5,834 bases of DNA from contig JAGRHI010000005.1 of the NCBI GenBank assembly GCA_020445045.1, positions 1-5,834 on the forward strand, written 5' to 3'. The translations under genes and the position numbers were made by a program. Under the pieces are notes generated by a model. That model did not search any database and was not told the DNA's origin. It was given only the letters and a program-made list of their open reading frames with translations. Position 1 is the stretch's first letter, and each line of letters starts with the position of its first letter. The stretch comes from Candidatus Competibacteraceae bacterium (lineage in GTDB: Bacteria > Pseudomonadota > Gammaproteobacteria > Competibacterales > Competibacteraceae). Shown one piece after another: positions 3,665-5,834 of the stretch.

Positions 3665-5834
3665 ATGCAGCAGACGCGCAACGCCGCCGGTCTATACCGG
3701 CCTGAATTCGAACGAGACAGTTGCGGTTTCGGACTGATCGCCCAAATGGATAACCGGCCGAGCCACTGGCTGGTCCAGACTTCCATCGACGCCTTGGCGC
3801 GACTCACCCATCGTGGAGCGATTGCCGCCGACGGCAAATCCGGCGATGGCTGCGGTCTGCTGATGCGCAAACCGGACGCGTTCCTGCGCCAAGCCGCCGC
3901 CGTGGCCGGTATCGATCTGGGCGAGCATTACGGTGTCGGCATGGTGTTCCTTAACCGTGACCCGGCCATGGCCGAGGCTGCCCGCGCCGATCTGCAAGCG
4001 GAACTGGAACGACAGGGACTCGCGGTCGCCGGTTGGCGGGCGGTGCCGGTCAACCCCGATGCCTGCGGCGAGGAATCGCGCGAGTCCCTGCCGGACATCG
4101 TCCAGATTTTCGTCAACTCGCCGGCCGGGATGCTGCCGGAAGTGTTCGAACGCCATCTGTTCGTGGCCCGCCGCCGCGCCAGCCAGCGCATCCAGGCCCG
4201 CGATCCGGTCTACTACGCGCCGTCGCTGTCGAGCCGGCTGATCAGTTACAAGGGGCTGGTGATGCCGGCCAACCTGCCGGTGTTCTATGCCGACCTCGGC
4301 GATGAGCGGCTGGAATCCTCGATCTGTCTGTTCCATCAGCGTTTCTCCACCAATACCCTGCCACAGTGGCGGCTGGCGCAGCCGTTCCGCTATCTGGCGC
4401 ATAACGGCGAAATCAACACCATCGGCGGTAATCGCAACTGGGCCGAGGCGCGCAGCTACACCTTTTCCTCGCGGCTGCTGCCCGACATGGCCGAAATCCG
4501 GCCACTGGTGAACATGACCGGTTCCGACTCCAGCTCGCTGGACAACATGCTGGAAGTGCTGCTGATGGGCGGCATGGATCTGTTTCGCGCCATGCGCCTG
4601 CTGATTCCGCCGGCCTGGCAGAACGTCGAGCACATGGACCCGGACTTGCGCGCCTTCTACGAGTACAACTCGATGCACCTGGAGCCGTGGGACGGTCCGG
4701 CCGGCATCGTGCTGACCGATGGCCGCCATGCCGGCTGCGTGCTGGATCGCAACGGTCTGCGCCCGGCCCGCTACGTCATCACCGAGGATCGCCACATTAC
4801 CATCGCCTCGGAAATCGGCGTGTATGACTACGCGCCCGAGCAGGTGGTGGCCAAGGGGCGGATGAAGCCCGGCGAAATGCTGGCGATCGATGTCGAAACC
4901 GGCCGCCTGCTCACGCCCGCCGACATCGACAACGACCTCAAAAGCCGTCATCCCTACCGGCACTGGCTGCGCGGCAACGTTCAGCGGCTGCGTTCCCTGT
5001 ACCGGGAAGAGCCGGACGGAGAATTGCTGGCGCCGGACAGCCTCGACACCTATCAGAAACTGTTTGGCGTGACCTTCGAGGAGCGTGACCAGGTGCTGCG
5101 GGTGTTGGCCGAAGCCGGCCAGGAAGCGGTCGGTTCAATGGGTGACGACACCCCGTTCTCGGTACTGTCCGCGCGGCCGCGCTCGCTGTATGACTACTTC
5201 CGCCAGCAGTTCGCCCAAGTCACCAATCCGCCGATCGACCCGCTGCGCGAGGCGGTGGTGATGTCGCTGGAAACCTGTCTGGGCGCCGAGTGCAATCTGT
5301 TCGAGGAAAACCCGAGCTATGCGCCGCGCTTGACCGCCAACTCGCCGGTGTTGACCGAGGGCCGCTACCGGGCGCTGCTGGCCAATCCCGACGGCCGCTA
5401 TCCGCATCGCATCGTTGACCTGAACTATCCGGTCGGCGAAGGGCTGCAAGCCGCCATCGAACGGATCTGCGCCGAAGCGGCGGCGGCGGCGCGCGAAGGG
5501 GTGGTGTTGCTGGTCTTGTCCGACTATCCCATCGCCAAGGACCGGCTGCCGATTCACGCCCTGCTGGCCACCGGCGCGGTGCATCATCGGCTGGTGCGCG
5601 ACGGCCTGCGCTGCGACATCAACCTCGTGATCCACACCGCCACCGCCCGCGACCCGCATCACATCGCGGCCTTGCTCGGCTATGGCGCCACCCTGGTTCA
5701 TCCCTACCTGGCCTACGACTTGCTGCGCGATCTGTTGCGCAGCGGCGAGGTCGCCAACCGCGACTATCCGACCCTGGTGGAAAACTACCGCAAGGGCATC
5801 AGCAAGGGGCTGTACAAGATCATCTCCAAGATGG
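3665..5834 (+). CDS. gltB: Glutamate synthase (NADPH-type), large alpha subunit, N-terminal half
   Basis: With the GltD subunit (not in the window) it converts glutamine and 2-oxoglutarate to two glutamates in the cytoplasm, the GOGAT half of ammonia assimilation. The frame is open for 723 codons and leaves the window; full GltB is about 1,500 aa. The class II glutamine amidotransferase domain covers about residues 20-430. Its nucleophile is Cys20 in ERDSCGFGLIA, exposed by removal of a 19-residue propeptide. Other visible motifs are HRGA (49-52), SGDGCG (59-64), HQRFSTNT (224-231), HNGEINT (246-252), GSDSSSLDN (286-294), RNGLRPARY (362-370) and DLKSRHPY (424-431). The central domain follows, with AVGSMGDDTPF (488-498), the FRQQFAQVTNPPIDPLRE block (512-529), ARDPHH (661-666) and KGLYKIISKM (714-723). 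The FMN/3Fe-4S synthase domain and glucosamine-like C-terminal domain lie beyond. ATG 3665 is chosen, but GTG 3653 is possible and neither has a good Shine-Dalgarno sequence. No frameshift or lost residue is seen. Confidence 0.96.
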   Translation, partial: MQQTRNAAGLYRPEFERDSCGFGLIAQMDNRPSHWLVQTSIDALARLTHRGAIAADGKSGDGCGLLMRKPDAFLRQAAAVAGIDLGEHYGVGMVFLNRDPAMAEAARADLQAELERQGLAVAGWRAVPVNPDACGEESRESLPDIVQIFVNSPAGMLPEVFERHLFVARRRASQRIQARDPVYYAPSLSSRLISYKGLVMPANLPVFYADLGDERLESSICLFHQRFSTNTLPQWRLAQPFRYLAHNGEINTIGGNRNWAEARSYTFSSRLLPDMAEIRPLVNMTGSDSSSLDNMLEVLLMGGMDLFRAMRLLIPPAWQNVEHMDPDLRAFYEYNSMHLEPWDGPAGIVLTDGRHAGCVLDRNGLRPARYVITEDRHITIASEIGVYDYAPEQVVAKGRMKPGEMLAIDVETGRLLTPADIDNDLKSRHPYRHWLRGNVQRLRSLYREEPDGELLAPDSLDTYQKLFGVTFEERDQVLRVLAEAGQEAVGSMGDDTPFSVLSARPRSLYDYFRQQFAQVTNPPIDPLREAVVMSLETCLGAECNLFEENPSYAPRLTANSPVLTEGRYRALLANPDGRYPHRIVDLNYPVGEGLQAAIERICAEAAAAAREGVVLLVLSDYPIAKDRLPIHALLATGAVHHRLVRDGLRCDINLVIHTATARDPHHIAALLGYGATLVHPYLAYDLLRDLLRSGEVANRDYPTLVENYRKGISKGLYKIISKM

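Noticed and set aside
3692..4963. Minus-strand open frame (423 codons) opposite gltB
   Set aside because: Same explanation: a composition-driven antisense frame without family-like motifs, fully overlapping an intact GltB. The 5135-5701 minus-strand frame is rejected for the same reason.
5471..5500. GCG repeat run in gltB
   Set aside because: Five GCG codons encode alanines in a variable helix region of the central domain; this is ordinary low complexity in a high-GC gene.
1..5834. A novel defence, mobile or biosynthetic system
   Set aside because: All four genes belong to known metabolic or envelope families, no mobile-element hallmarks or clustered repeats are present, and gene orientation indicates separate transcription units.

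Overview
The window reads as a stretch of gammaproteobacterial chromosome with high GC (about 60% by eye). This rests on three things: a ThrH-type phosphoserine phosphatase, a single-chain class I fumarase of the Pseudomonas-like type beginning MTTIRQEDFI, and a proteobacterial GltB with strongly GC-biased third codon positions. The genus cannot be fixed from the sequence. There are no transposases, integrases, phage genes, CRISPR repeats, tRNAs or rRNAs, and base composition does not change between genes.

Layout. (1) Positions 1-375, plus strand: the 3' part of thrH (serine/threonine metabolism), cut by the window edge. (2) 376-503: a short convergent gap holding two inverted repeats. (3) 504-2018, minus strand: a complete class I [4Fe-4S] fumarate hydratase (TCA cycle). 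(4) 2019-2242: a divergent intergenic region with the fumarase ribosome binding site, a GC-rich leader hairpin, an extended -10 promoter on the minus strand and a large interrupted palindrome just upstream of it. (5) 2243-3358, plus strand: a complete polytopic membrane protein of the OpgC family (linked to succinylation of osmoregulated periplasmic glucans). (6) 3359-3664: 306 bp without a convincing gene but dense in regulatory-looking sequence: a TTGCCC/GGGCAA palindrome, a sigma70-like promoter, a leader hairpin and a sigma54-like -24/-12 element. (7) 3665-5834, plus strand: the first 723 codons of gltB (glutamate synthase large subunit), running off the right edge.

The genes are separately transcribed units of central carbon, nitrogen and envelope metabolism rather than one system. 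The fumarase and gltB connect through 2-oxoglutarate/TCA flux and nitrogen assimilation, and the OpgC-like enzyme would draw on a succinyl donor, but nothing here shows they are co-regulated.

I found no convincing undescribed multi-gene system. What merits a second look is non-coding: the palindrome at the fumarase promoter, the GGATAGGGT 9-mers flanking the fumarase gene, and the apparently dual promoter region of gltB. The OpgC-family gene also stands without opgG or opgH in the visible neighbourhood.
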